A stretch of DNA of 64,000 nt from Lichenostomus cassidix (Eukaryota; Chordata; Aves; Passeriformes; Meliphagidae), in assembly GCA_008360975.2 (NCBI GenBank), contig CM039182.1, forward strand, positions 101,649,443 through 101,713,442, written 5' to 3'. Shown one piece after another: positions 26,931 to 39,600 of the stretch (the first letter of the stretch is position 1; each line of letters opens with the position of its first letter). The notes beneath the pieces were generated by a model. The model saw nothing but the letters and a program-made list of their open reading frames with translations, made no database searches and had not been told where the DNA came from. A program made the translations under genes and the position numbers.

Positions 26931-28240
26931 GGAAGTTACTATGTTCCTAGGAAACGAGAAACCTGAGATAATCCTGCAATCCTGCGCGGAACGCTTCCTC
27001 CCCGAGCACTTCTCTGCTTCCCTTTTTTTCCCGTTTCCTTTTAACAGCAAATTTTGTTAACACTCCTCCTGCTCCTGCATTCGTCTCATGTAAGTGAAAC
27101 TATTTGCTGGTTATGCTGAGTGGAGAGCGCTACTCAAACACAGCACATGGTTTGGTGGAGCAAAGCTTTGCAAGGGATACAGAAACCGAGTGAGCTCTGC
27201 TCCGTTGAAACCACCAAGGAGCAGGAGCTGTGATTTCCTACATGCCGGATCATTTCTATGGCAGGGAACCCCACTTGGTGTCTCCTGAAAACAGATTAAG
27301 CTTTCATTTTGCCTGATATGGCTGTGCACATGATTAAAAAGGCATTGGGAAATGAATGAATCGTTTTTACAACAATGTGTGTTCATCTGGAGCAATCCTG
27401 CAAATAAATGTACACCAAGATGCTTGATTTTTTGTTCATGTTTTAACTTGATCTCTCTACGTTAATTAAGTGCTTCTCACTCAAAAGGAAATAAGCAAAA
27501 AAAAATCGAGGTACAAATCTAGAGTAATAGAGAAAACTCTAGAAAAAGTAAGAAAACTCACACATCTCTTTATTGTCCTCTCCCCCTTCTTCAGTGTTTG
27601 GTTTGTTGTTTTTTTTTTTTTTTTTAAACAAGTGTTTAAAAAAGAAATACCAATTCCTGGAAACTATTTTCCTGACTATGAAATCACAGGAAGGAGGTCC
27701 CTAACTTTACTCTGTGGGCCACAAGTCTCTGAGCACCTTGTGAGCACATGTGAAACACCAGCCTCCATGTCCCTTTGTCACAGCTGCTGGTGAAAACCCG
27801 AGCACAGGTTCTCTACAAAATATTTATGGGGCTCCTCTCTTGCATCCCTCTTGAGTGAGGATGCTCTCTCCAGCACTGCTACCCAGCTACCTAAATTACT
27901 CTGTCAGTCTCTCCAGCTGGTGTAGTAGCTCAGGTTTTGAATCATAAGATTGTTCTTCTCACCTCCACCTTCCCCTGAACTGGGTATCCTGCCTGGAGGG
28001 ACACAGTGGTTTCGAACAAACGTTGCTGCAACTCCTGTAGGCAGTGCCCAAGTTAATTTTAAATTAGCCAGCATAGGACACTGATAAAGGTACACTTGGC
28101 AGCACTTCTTGCCAGACTCACCCAGGAAGCATAAATATTTGAACATACAGAGACTCTAAGCCTGCTCTTGCTATGCTGTTAAGATATCCTGGATTAAATA
28201 TTTTAAGGCCAGGCTGCCCAGGATAAAATCATGACTGCTT
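26931..28240. other. Non-coding stretch upstream of the CpG-island gene
   Basis: No gene recognised. It includes a 17-base T run at 27609-27625. Confidence 0.55.
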
Positions 28241-28285
28241 ACATGGTAGCATGGAGGCCCTCTGGGAGCCTCCATGCAGCCATGT
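28241..28285. repeat. Imperfect 18-bp inverted repeat (hairpin)
   Basis: The arm at 28241-28258 (ACATGGTAGCATGGAGGC) pairs with the arm at 28268-28285 with only two mismatched positions, around a nine-base loop. The stem is too short for a typical pre-microRNA and pairing stops just outside the arms. Confidence 0.8.
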
Positions 28286-28643
28286 ACATATGATAGAAAT
28301 GAAGAAGGCTTTAAGCTATCCCTGCAATCATCACTTACTGCCCACGGCATCAGGACCATATGCCAGTGAAGACTGGAGTGAATGCAATAACCAGTGTTCT
28401 GTGATTACTGGGGTATTCAGGATAGGGCCTGAAAAATTAGGACCAAGACCATCCTAGATCTCATTATCCCAACTCTGGGGAGGACTGACAAAATGCCAGG
28501 CTGCTGCTACCTGACCAGGGATACAGCTGCCCGTGTCATTCTTTTTCCTTCCTATCCTGGTTTTACATTCTCCCTCCTGGACCAGAAAGTGAGAAATCCC
28601 CTTCTCTGATGAGGGGGAGTAAAATGTAAATAGAAATTTATAT

Positions 28644-28700
28644 TTGGCGCAAATGCAAATAGATATTTTGAATATTAATCTGCCAAAATGCATATATCAA
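28644..28700 (+). repeat. 57-bp direct duplication, copy A
   Basis: Aligned without gaps to 29260-29316 it matches at 48 of 57 positions, including AAATAGATATTTTGAA and CATATATCAA blocks. Copy A contains a consensus octamer ATGCAAAT at 28653-28660. Origin unknown: it could be two pieces of one unrecognised repeat or an old local duplication. Confidence 0.8.
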
Positions 28701-29218
28701 AGAGATATGAGAGAAAAAAAATTGATGAATATATGTTATAAAATATTTGCTGACACCCTTTAAGGACTTTCTTCACAACTTACTTCAAGAAATTAAACAC
28801 CTGAAAAAGCACACATAGTGGAAAGCACCAAACACCATCAAAAAGGGAGTGGATGTCCTTTAGGAGATCAGGGTGCTGGCAAAATACTGGCTTAACTCCA
28901 GGAAGTCTTTTTTCTTTCCTTTCTGTCATAACACTAGTCTTTTTGCAGTACCATCAGCCAAAAAGTGATGATTCTGTGCTTTAAGCTATGTGTAGATAAA
29001 GCCCACAGTAGAAATGCAATATATTTTTAGTATTATTTTTGTTTCCTCTCTTTCTCCAATGAAAAACCTCAAGCACCAAAATTATTTAGGAAGTATACAG
29101 ATATCATCTCAATAGAAAAATACATATAAAGAAAGGAGGCCCACACTTATTAAATGGGATTTTCTCTCAAAGAAAAATAAACATGGAAGATTTTATTTGG
29201 AGATTTATAAAGTGCTGG

Positions 29219-29247
29219 TTCCATACAAGCTGGAGGCTTGTATGGAA
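29219..29247. repeat. Perfect 12-bp inverted repeat
   Basis: TTCCATACAAGC (29219-29230) and its exact complement GCTTGTATGGAA (29236-29247) flank a five-base loop. It ends 12 bases before duplication copy B. Confidence 0.9.
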
Positions 29248-29259
29248 ATAGCAGAGTAC

Positions 29260-29316
29260 TTGGCACAAGTATAAATAGATATTTTGAAAACTAATCAGCC
29301 AAAAGACATATATCAA
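29260..29316 (+). repeat. 57-bp direct duplication, copy B
   Basis: Partner of 28644-28700, 616 bp away, same orientation, no gaps, nine mismatches. The octamer of copy A is altered here to GTATAAAT. Confidence 0.8.
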
Positions 29317-30766
29317 ACCAAGAGCTAAAAATGTTTATATGCCTAATGGTTCTTGGGGTTAGACATCTGCATATTGTTGAAACCACAGAGATATGCTAAA
29401 TCAACTAGACATACACATTAGCCTTTAAACAGAGTTTTAACTGGGCTAGTGAGACAGTCATTAGAAAAGTGTGCAAGATAACATGAGCTGGTCTCCTCCT
29501 TCAGTTCTATCTGTGAATTTCTGTTCCCAATGGAGAAGTTATTCTCCTGGTTTATAAAGAAGCAAGTAGGAAAATATTTTAATCCAACATGTTTGTGTTT
29601 CTACAGGATTCCCTTGAGTACTAGATTGTGAAATACTCAGGACTATGACAGTTCTAATTGCTTTTTTTCCAGATAGTTAATAGCTTCCTAGACCTTTCAA
29701 ATACTGTGGAAATGCCATTTTAGTGAGAAAAAATATTGTGAGGATGCTTTTGGTGGTGAGCAGTAAAGTGAAGATGCAGAGAAGAGTCTGTGGGGAGTCT
29801 GTGGCCTGTGATGCTGTAAGCAGCTGCCTTGGGTTTGGTAGGCGAGGGGCTTGTGCTTTCAAATTTTATGTTGGGCTTGTGTCAAGGGGAGGACTTTGAA
29901 ATTTCACATATATGACAAAATAATTAATAAAAAATAACTGTATAAGGATCAGTGGGCCTGAACTTGGAGAACTAGGAGTGAGAAATCTTTATTAACCTGT
30001 TGCTTCAGAAATGTAAGTTAGTGGCTGTATAGTTGTATGGTCGAGCCTTCGGCTTGTCTGTTGAAGAATATCTGTGCCAGCCATATACAAGAAATATAAA
30101 CAGACAGAAAGTCACCAGTTAAAGTTTACTGAAATAAAAAAGAAGCTGTTATTGTTATTAATACCAATTTTGTATTTACATTGAATTAATTAATAATTTT
30201 GGTGTCAAGATGATGGGCAACTTTTGCATAGCATACTTATTGTCTTTTGCTTGGAAAGCAACTATAATATTTTCAAACAGATTTTAAGTAGCCTTTTCTG
30301 GTCAAGTTCAAGAGGATGTTGGTACTGAGAGGAATGGGATTTGTCAGCTACGGGTTCTTGTCTAGACATGGTGGGAACATGCACCATTGTATTATAAGAG
30401 TAGACCCACAGAGACCTGGAAAATGTGAGATTCCCCTTTGAACTGCAAATCACACAAAAATCTCTGAGTATTGAATTTCATTATTCGTTTCCAGCCTTAA
30501 TTACCCAGGACAAAGTTAGACAAAATTAGCAAAACTCTGAAGTTAATTTTGGACCAGTTTAATGTCATCTTGGGTTAAATCAAGTTTTATAAGGAAGTTG
30601 TTTAAAGCTCAGCATTTTTCACTGATTAAATCAAGGGAAAATGAGTGGAGTAATACATAGAAAAATGTCATCCTAGCACTGTGTCTAAATTTCCTCATCC
30701 CTCTTGCAATAAATTTTGTATCTGTCTGTGTGAAAGAAACCAAAACCAGAACCACTGTATTTCTCC

Positions 30767-30799
30767 ACACTTTTTTGGGGGGGAAAAACAAAAAAGTGT
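30767..30799. repeat. 11-bp inverted repeat
   Basis: ACACTTTTTTG (30767-30777) pairs exactly with CAAAAAAGTGT (30789-30799) around an 11-base G/A-rich loop. Confidence 0.85.
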
Positions 30800-32298
30800 A
30801 TCTCTTACTTCTCTCTAATTTGTCATTTGAATGGAAAGATATTTGAGGGGTGGAGAGCAGAAAGCCCCATCACACCAAAAGGTTGGTGTCAGCTAAAAGC
30901 ACCTGGACTGTCTGAGAACAAGGAGTGACCAACATCCCATAAAAGCCAAGGACAGTGGTGTGTGTTGCTCCCACTTCTCCGCACCAATTCCCATGAAAAA
31001 AGCGTCTGAGAAGGGGCTGACTTTGTGTCAGGAGAATTTTAACCCTGGCTTGAAGTCTATTTCCTTTCAGGTCATTTTATGTATCATGAAGGATAGTTTC
31101 TAATGCTCTGAACATTATATTCTGGTGATGCTGGAAGGATTAGAGTATTTTTCTACCATAAAGGAGAGGTGTTTGTGTGCCTCAGCTGGGAATGTGAAAG
31201 AATGGGTGAGATCCACGGTTTCTGTAACACTGAAAAAGCCATAAATAAAAAAAAAAATAGAGGAAAGATCTTTGTTATTCTGCTTTATCTTTTCAAACGC
31301 AGAACAGAAACAGCATAGAGAAAACTGTTGTTTGTCCTTTGTATACAGGTTAATTAACAAGGCTATTTAATCAAAAAGAATAGAAATCAGGTACTGTGGC
31401 AATTGGTGGTTTTGCAAAGGTTTGTAATTAGAGTATGAAACAAAACATTCATCTTTGTTAAATATAGCCTCACATTTTTCAGTTCCAGGCACAATTTAAA
31501 TATACATCACATTTTGGTGAAGTTTAACATGGTCATAGAAAAAAAATACTTTAGGCAACTTTGTGTGGCTTCTTGCTTAGCAATGACCCTCATTTATTTT
31601 CTAGGAGTTCAAAAGTTGGTTCTCCTTAGCCAGAAGAAACTACCCATATATTATTCCCATGTTAATTTTGTACAGAAAAGGAAACTTCCTTAATCTGTCT
31701 GCCACAATACGGCTTTCTGGAGGTTTACTTTGAGAAAAAGCTCATATCCTTTCATTCATCCATGAGGTTTATGCTCCTTCATGACATGTTGATCTAACCA
31801 CTTCAGCTGGGACAGCTGACATCCACAGCTGAATTCTGTGGTCAGGTTTTTTTTGTTCTGAGGCAGTAAGTTAAAATTATATGAAGGAGTGGTAATGTGG
31901 TTAAGAAAAGTAGCACTGGGAGAGGCTGGTTATTTCCTTGAAATGTTTCTCTAAGCACAAGCTGAAAATGGGAACTGGTTTCTGCAGCTTGGTAGAGGAA
32001 AAATGATGAGGGATAGGCAGCAATGAGCATTTTTAGTGTGTGTGTCTATGTCCTGATACCTCTGAAACAGCAGAATTGGGTTAGGTATTCGAATTTGGTA
32101 CAGGGAAATTGAGTCCTCATATTCAAATTATACTTATTTGTAAATATCTATATATTCCACATTGTACAAATAGGGCAGTAATGAAAAATGAAATAGGAAG
32201 ATAGGTTTTTTTAATACAAAGTCAACCAGACAGAGATTTATACTTTATTCTTTTAAAAAGTACTGTTTTCCAGAGGCCAGACCAACCACTAAGCAGCT

Positions 32299-32325
32299 GT
32301 ATGTATACGTATGTATATGTATGTG
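32299..32325. repeat. (TGTA)n-like microsatellite
   Basis: Imperfect GTAT/ATGT tetranucleotide repeat with one ACGT interruption. Confidence 0.85.
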
Positions 32326-32407
32326 CTTAGGATATGTGTATATATCCACATTACACCTCCCCCCCTTCCACCTTTAACCCTTATTTTAACATTTAAGAAA
32401 GGTATTC

Positions 32408-32420
32408 TTTTTTTTTTTTT
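32408..32420. repeat. Poly(T) run
   Basis: Thirteen consecutive T residues. Confidence 0.95.
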
Positions 32421-32925
32421 AATGCTACAAACAGCAAATGTGATTTCTGAAGTTAGTAATGATTTGTGAATCTATTGTTGCCCTTACAGCAGTACTTTGA
32501 TAGTATGTATTTATTTTTACATTCATAAATTATTTCACATCCAGCATTTTTGTAGCATTTTTTAACCCTTAAAATGCGAGCTATTCTAGGGATGGCTTTA
32601 GGTAAGGTACGGTGGGTATTTCCCTGTAACCATGCCAGTTGTGGCATCTCATAACTGAGCCTGTTTCCCAGGCAGTAGCAGCAGACTACAGCTCTGCTGG
32701 TGTGTATGAAATCTGTACTGAACTAGGTAGTCACCAGAGGACTGCTCTGTCACTTAAGCCATTGTTTCAGCTATGTTCTGAGGAATATGTGTAAAACTTG
32801 ATGGAGCAAGGGAGAAAGGTGTTAACAGGAACCACTGATGTTCATCAGGCACATAACCAGACATGGTAATATCTAGTATCTCGTTTTGACTGCATTCTAC
32901 TCCTTTTTAAAATCAAGAACTGTGG

Positions 32926-32957
32926 GTTTGTTGTTTTGTTTTTGTTTTTGTTTTTTA
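32926..32957. repeat. GTTTTT-rich low-complexity tract
   Basis: Repeats of GTT, GTTTT and GTTTTT. Confidence 0.85.
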
Positions 32958-33859
32958 ATAATTTATGGAGTCTAATAGCACTATTATCAGGATTTGCCAC
33001 ATCTACATCCAAGAGGCAAAACCTCAACTTCTCCTTCCCATCTAGAGAAGAGGGATGTATTTCAACAAAGGATAGCTTACATCTTCATCCTGCTGTTGCA
33101 TTCTGTGGCTTGATGGCTTGAATTCCTGAAGTTATTACTAAATTTACTTTTGCCTTTGCTACGCAGAAGTGAAGAAAGTATTCTTCTTATCTACTCATTT
33201 CTTCATAGTACTGCCATATCACCACTAAAATATTTATTGAGGTTGTTGGAGAAATCTTATTCTCGTATTGGTCATGCAGGCATGAAATCTCAGAACTTCC
33301 CTGCAAAACCTGTGTTAGGTAAGTTATTGCAGAATGAAGTGAGTTAGACTCAAATGGGATTTTGCTGTTTTGAAAGGAACATTTTTATAAGTTTGTAACT
33401 TCAAATTTAGATCTACTGCAAATGTAAATAGCTGTCTGTTGATTTACACTGGCACTAAACATTTTCAGAAAGAGGAAGCACAGATAAACTCAATTAAAAT
33501 CTCTATAAGTGAATTTAATGCTATAATTTACATGAAAGTTTGTTACAAATTTAAATCCTAATTGTATAATTTCTGAACAGTAGGAAGAGAATGTTCTCAA
33601 ATTTAAAATAAAACAGACTAAATATACCTAAATAAATTTAATATGCAGAAGAAAAGCACTGGATGGTACCATTATTAATATAAATATATTTTGATTTTGG
33701 AATCATATTATCAAAGGTATTCATTTACTTTGTAGCACTACTAAGTTAAAGATACCTGTGGGAAAGGCATGTTTCATTAACCCCTGCAAGAACACTTTGT
33801 GTTTTAGGAAGAGAGATGTTGCAACATCAGCCAGTGGGAAAGACGCCAGGCCAGGCAGA

Positions 33860-34480
33860 GCAGGGAGCTTTTTGCAAGAACTCTGGGAATAAAAGAGGAT
33901 GTATCACCTTTGGAAAAAGGGCAGGCAACTTAGGAAATGTTTAAGGATGTCATTAGGTCATGCAGAAAGAAAATTAGAGGCAAAATCTCAGTTAGAACTG
34001 AATCTGACCACTTCTGTAAAGGATAATAAAAAGTGTTCTTATAAATGCATGAATAACAAAAAGAAGTGCAATGAAAATCTTCATTCTTTGTTGGATGCAG
34101 GGGGAATATAGTTACCAAAGATAAGGAAAAGGCTGAGGGACTTAATGCCTCCTTTGCCTCACTTTTCAACGGTAAGACTAGTTATTTTCAGGACAACTGG
34201 CCTCTTGAGCTGGTAGACAGGGATGGGGAGCAGAATACACCCCCTGAAATCCAAGAGGAGGAAGTTAGTGAACTGCTGAGCCACTTAGATGCTCATAAGT
34301 CTTTGGGATCAGATGGGATTCATCCTAGGGTGGTGGAAGAGCTCTCTAAACTGCTTTCCATTGTTTCTCAGCAGTCCTGGCTAAATAGGGAGGTCTTGGA
34401 TGACTGAAAGTTGGCCAGTGTGATGCCCATCCACAAGAAGGGCAGGAGGGAGTTTTCAGACTTCCAAAGAACTTTCCAAC
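33860..34480 (+). pseudogene. CR1 LINE ORF2 fragment, decayed
   Basis: Translated plus-strand blocks match the stretch of CR1 ORF2 leading into the reverse transcriptase domain. They are WKKGRQLRK-like (about 33908), then VTKDKEKAEGLNASFASLFN, SDGIHPRVVEELSKLLSIV (about 34312) and ASVMPIHKKGRRE (about 34414). The frame is broken by a shift near 34105 and by a TGA at 34405-34407 where the family has Trp. The catalytic reverse transcriptase motifs are absent because the copy stops near 34480. No function expected; a dead retrotransposon piece. Confidence 0.88.
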
Positions 34481-34690
34481 CCAAAATGTGTGCAGGATGA
34501 AACATCATTATGACTAAAGTCCACTCTCTTGTAGCCCTATAAACAGCATAGTAGAGTAAGTAGCAGAGGGAACCTCACCAACAAAATTTGTTGTGCTTTT
34601 TCTTTTATATTAAACACATTTTTATTGATAATTTTTCCAGTAACACTTTAAGTGATCTTAAAACACTCATTCATGACACAACTACCTGAA
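34481..34690. other. Unassigned filler between two CR1 segments
   Basis: About 210 AT-rich bases that I cannot align to CR1, lying where roughly a kilobase of reverse transcriptase coding sequence would be expected. Either a deletion with replacement sequence, or two independent CR1 insertions with ordinary DNA between them. Confidence 0.5.
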
Positions 34691-34998
34691 AGGAAGTTGT
34701 AGCCAAGTGGGGATCAGCTTCTTCTTCCAGGCAGCTAGGGACAGGACAAGAGAGCGTGGTCTTAAACTGTATCAGGGGAGGTTTAGATTAGACATTAGGA
34801 AGAACTTCTTCACAGAATGGGTGATTAGACAGTGGAATGGGCTGCCCAGGGAAGTGACAAAGTCACTGTCCCTAGAGATGTTTAAAAAAAGAATGGACTC
34901 AGTGCCATGCTCTAGTTAACATGGTGGTGTTCAGTCACAGGTTGGAGTTGATGATCTCAGAGGTCTTTTCCAGCCTAATTGAGTTTGTAATTCTGTGA
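34691..34998 (+). mobile_element. CR1 LINE 3' end (C-terminus of ORF2 plus 3' UTR)
   Basis: Plus-strand translation from about 34707 gives the conserved CR1 ORF2 tail: GRFRLDIRKNFFTEW, then QWNGLPREV, then FKKRMDS with a stop at 34917-34919. This is followed by the 3' UTR (GTTGGAGTTGATGATCTCAG, then GAGGTCTTTTCCAGCCTAAT) and the terminal ATTCTGTGATTCTGTAA repeats at about 34979-34998. Orientation and order agree with the ORF2 fragment upstream, so the two may be parts of one internally deleted copy. Confidence 0.92.
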
Positions 34999-36250
34999 TT
35001 CTGTAACTGCCTTTTGCAGGAAAGTGCTGGCAGCCAGACATGACTATAGAGGGAACTGCCTGACTCACAGTCCTGTGCCCAAATCACATGTGAGGTTGCA
35101 GCTTAATTAATCGACAGTTTGGGAAGTACATCTGTAAAAGAACAGGTAAAAAAATAATACATTTAATTGTCCACAGAAAGAGAACCACAACAGGAGATAC
35201 GGAGAGCATACCATGTGAGCTACAGAAATGGCTTATCTTCCCTGGAAGTGGCTAGTTAGAGATTTATTCTCTGGAGGGGGTGTGTGCCAATTTTGGTGGG
35301 GTATCTAGGGAGACTAGAGGGCTTTCCACCTAATGGTTATTAAATCATACAGATTAGCCCTAGGTGGAAACACATAAATGAGCACAACTTTGCTGAATGC
35401 ATTAACCATCATGTTTCTAGGTTACTTTTATGTCACAGTAGTGAACACTCTGACCCTAAATATGTTTTAGAAGCACTAGAAATGAATTTTGTCACTGTTG
35501 CGAGGGGATGGTTGCATCACCTTAGTGAGCTAAATGAGCTAATAATCAGGGTGTGACAGGAGAGAATTTTGCAATACAAAGGATCCGGGAATTACTGGGT
35601 CAGGAGATTGCAAAGAACATTTTAGATTTTTTTTGCTTAACAAGGTCAAGCATGAGCTTTCCCCTCTGTGATACTGGCACAAGGAATTTTGTTTCATAGT
35701 TGAAAGATGTATCAGAGTTTAAGGACATGGAAATTTCCCAATAAATTCTGTCATTGTACATTGTTCATGGAAAAATAAGGATTCCCAGGGTTATTGTGCC
35801 AATTTTGTTGGTGTAAATTGCTAGCCTTCTCAACACAACAGAAAAAAGTTACAATTATTCCAAAGGCATTTCTGTTAGAAGAAAAAAATACCATGCAGCT
35901 ATTATTTATTTGTTTCATTTGTTGTTTTTTTATTCACATGTTTTTTATCTGTGGCCTCAATGGGCTACAGTCCATGGTATGCAACCCTATTAAAACAAAA
36001 CAAAGTCCCACCAGGGATGAAATAGATACATTTTCTCCAGATTAATTTAATAGATGAATGTTTCACACAATAAAGAGCCAAGACTGCAGATGACTTGTTT
36101 TTGGTTTGGAACTTAAGGGAACAGATGGGAAAGTGGCAGCATTAATGTACCTTAATGGATCCACAGGACCGTGTTTATTATTTGGCTTCAGTTCAGAATT
36201 TCATTTTCTTCTCTTTTTTTTTTAAGTGACTGTGCTATGCTGAATCACGT

Positions 36251-36272
36251 CAGAATCTTTTCAGAATCTTTT
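36251..36272. repeat. 11-bp tandem duplication
   Basis: CAGAATCTTTT twice without spacer. Confidence 0.85.
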
Positions 36273-36529
36273 CCCTTCACTTCTCTACTGTACTTTACCC
36301 CCACTTTTGATCCCACCTTTGTTGTCTCACTTGATTACAGGTTTCAGACTCAAAAAGCATGGACAGTCTCTAGCTTTTTTTCCAAAGTGAGTACCATAGG
36401 GGGACATGCTGAAGGGAATAGACAGCAATGTGCCCTCTTGGCCTCTGCTCCAGGGGCTAGGGATATTGAGGATTACTAGGAGAAGAGCCTGCAGAGAGTG
36501 GCTCAGCTCATGTGCTCTTCCTAACCAGC

Positions 36530-36620
36530 ATCTCCTGTTGCTGCTGTTGGAGACAGAGGATTGAGCTAGATGGACCACAGAACTGACCTTCTGACCTCAC
36601 AGGGAGTTTCTTGTTGTCCT
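36530..36620 (+). mobile_element. Possible ancient CR1/L3-like LINE remnant
   Basis: GAGCTAGATGGACCACAGAA followed by CTGACCTTCTGACC resembles the 3'-terminal block found in old amniote CR1/L3 elements (GGGCTAGATGGACC...GGTCTGACC). The copy is short and divergent, and the match is from memory. Confidence 0.4.
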
Positions 36621-39600
36621 CAGTCCACAGAATGAGTTTTTATTGACTCTTATTTACTTTTTATTTAAAGTACTCTTACTATATACTTGTCTGCTGTCAG
36701 TGCACGTGGTGCACAGCAAGGCTTGGCTTACATTTAAGGAAAGCATCAAAAATCTCTGGGCTGCTGCTAAGAGTGCTGTCTTTTTATATATGTCTTCTGC
36801 ATGTTATGTGCAGCGTAGCTTTCTTTTATTTCTTGCAAACAGCAGTTTTGTTATTTCTCTCCAGTTGTTTTGCTCTCTGACATTTCATTCTTTCCTACCT
36901 TCTACTGAACTAGAAAGCAAAACAAAAATGTAAGCAAAACTTGGAAAGAAAGAGAGAAATGCATAATTTATTAAACATAGTTCAGCATGACTCAAATAAG
37001 AACAAAGAAAGACATAAAAATAGGTAAATTTGGAGTGTTCTGTCCTCCTCAAAGTCTTATCATTTGATGAATGAGATACTACAGGTCTTTCAATATACAA
37101 AACCACATTTCTTGTATAATCATGCTGAGCATGCATTTATCAGCAAAGGTTTAATGACAAAGATATGTGGATAAATCTGAATTACAGCAAACACAATTTT
37201 ATTTAGTCATCCAAGTCTTTACTCAGCAACCAAAGTGGCATGTCAGATCTGTCATTTGCTTGCATAAAAGAGAGAAACAAAATGCTGAATAAACCTCATT
37301 TTCCTGGGAAATTACTCGTATTGCAACAAACAAAAAGTCTTTCACATGCAGAATGCAAGGCCATGTGTTTTCCTGGGTGATCCATTGTATCTAGCACCCA
37401 AAGTGTGTCTCACTCTTTCTCAAAACAAGAGTTATAAATAGGCAGGCACTTTGTGCCATTTTAATGCTGAGTATTACACATTCCAGCAACTTTAGTTTTA
37501 CAGATGGTTATTTTTATTTTCCTTTGTTGTGACTGAGCAAGTGAGCCCAGCCTACTGAAATGCCACCCACTCCTTTAAAGAAAAATCTGGGAATAACCTG
37601 AAAGTTCAGGGAAGGATTCTACCTAAAAATATGCTTGAAACAAGGAGGAGCGAATGCAGAAAACTAAATGAGAAGTCTGATGGTACTGCAGGGAGTATTT
37701 TGTTTGAAAAAATGAACTTCTGTCTGAAAACCCCTGACTTTACTGGTGTTATTACAAATCACAGTCCCTAGCAAGGAACATCAGGAGGCAGGAAGGTTTT
37801 TTTGTAGCAAATGACAAGGCTGCCTGAAAAATGTTACTACTCCTTTTTATTTTAATTTTCATTTTAATATGGTCCCCCACTGTTTCTATACCCTGGGATC
37901 TGGCACTCAGAAAGCCAGTCATTTCCTCTGAACACTTTTAGAAAACACCAGGAATGATACAGAACAATAATGTTCCTTAAAAAGAGTTTCAGTTCATGGG
38001 AGAATTATTGCAATGTGAAGACTTGTATTATAACACATTACAGTGACTTCTTTACCCTATTATCATTAGCAATACAGCCCAAAAACTTGCAATCACCATC
38101 CTCCTAATGAAAAATTCTAAATTCATGTCAACAGTGGTTTCCTGGATGCCCCCTGTGTTAGCAGATGTTGGTGCAATGTGAAGTCTTTCATGTTCACCTG
38201 ACTGCTGAAACCTGTGCTGGACCTGAGCTCTGGTGTCTGCCTGGCCCTTGTTACCCATTTAAGCAGCCTGGAATCTGTCTGCTTGGGAGTCCCACATCCC
38301 TTGATGGCAGTCCATGGCAAAGGGTTGTTCCTCTTCCAGAGACAACCACGGGCAGAGCCATCAGCTTAATCTTAGGCACTTCATTAAGGATAGAGGTAAA
38401 GAAACAGAAAGTCAGAAAAGCTGTATCATGCTGGGGCTGCTGTGAATGCAACCATGAAACTGTGTGTTTGGGGAAACTGAGGGTTCACATGATGTTTTTC
38501 AGATAGATCTACCAGCTGTTTTGCCCAGCCTGGTCTGTAAGAGTATTCTAGAGGATAAACACTCAGCAAAGCTGACCTTGAGATAACAATAAATAGAATG
38601 CCTTTACTGTCACTCTTCTAAGGATTTAAAAGTTTAGTAATGAATTATAGAAAACTCCTGTTCATGGGAAACATTGTCTATGTGGGATCATAACTATTCC
38701 ATAAACTGGCAGACTGTGATCCTTGTGGTCTCATATTGATGTCACTGCAGTTTTATTCTGGGCTAAACTTCTCTGACCAAAATAGAAGTACTCCTTATTT
38801 ATGCCACTGCAAACAGTGTTAGCACAAATGTTTGATCAAAGCAACTGCTCCAGCTTGTAATGGCTGGGTTAGGATGAGCGCTAGGAGCTGTCACTCTGAG
38901 GTTCTGCCCTGCTCAGGAAAAGGCTCATTTGCAAAAAGCTTTGATACCCTAAACTGCTGCAATTTTGGTCCTTCATTAGACCACCCTCCTAGCCCCTTGG
39001 CCCTCTGCCATTTCTCCAGTGACTCTTGGAGCCCCATAGGCAAAGTTCCAGATTGGTTCTGTCATTTTATTCCTAATTTTCTCTCTGTGTGCTGTTTTGG
39101 TTCTTAATTTTCTCTCTGTGGTGAATTTTGTTCAGGATGATTCTCTTCAGGTGAATGGGAAAAGGCCAGTTTGGGGACTTGCAAAGAACATTCAGTGTGT
39201 TTAGAGTTGGTAGTGAGCATACAGCAAACACTACAGGACGCTGAACATGAGGACTTAAAGAGAGGAAAAGGTTTAAACATGACTGCATTTCCTGTGCTGC
39301 AGCCTGCACTCTAGTAATGGGTGTCTGTGGGCAACAACTTTTCCTTCAGAAGCTGGTGAAAATGGATGTTTGTGCTTGCAGCAGCTAGAAGGGCAACCTT
39401 CCAAATGTGGTCTGCTCTGTAACACACCCAGAGCTCTCTCTGCAGTGGCAGGCAATCTTGGTGCTGCAGATCCTGTGATAATTTGCCCTTTTTACTAATC
39501 AACCTAACTCCTATTCCCACTGTTTGTCTGAGAACTATACCATCATTTGGATTGCAAATTTTTTGCAACCTATGTGCTGAAAACAATTTGAAAATTGTAT

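Larger units (their letters stand above)
28286..33859. other. Non-coding stretch with duplicated 57-bp element and hairpins
   Basis: No gene recognised. It includes the direct duplication at 28644/29260, the hairpins at 29219 and 30767, a TGTA-type tract at 32299-32325, a T run at 32408-32420 and a GTTTTT-rich tract at 32926-32957. Confidence 0.55.

Noticed and set aside
28241..28285. Pre-microRNA candidate
   Set aside because: The stem is about 18-19 bp and pairing ends at the arms; typical precursors need a longer stem.
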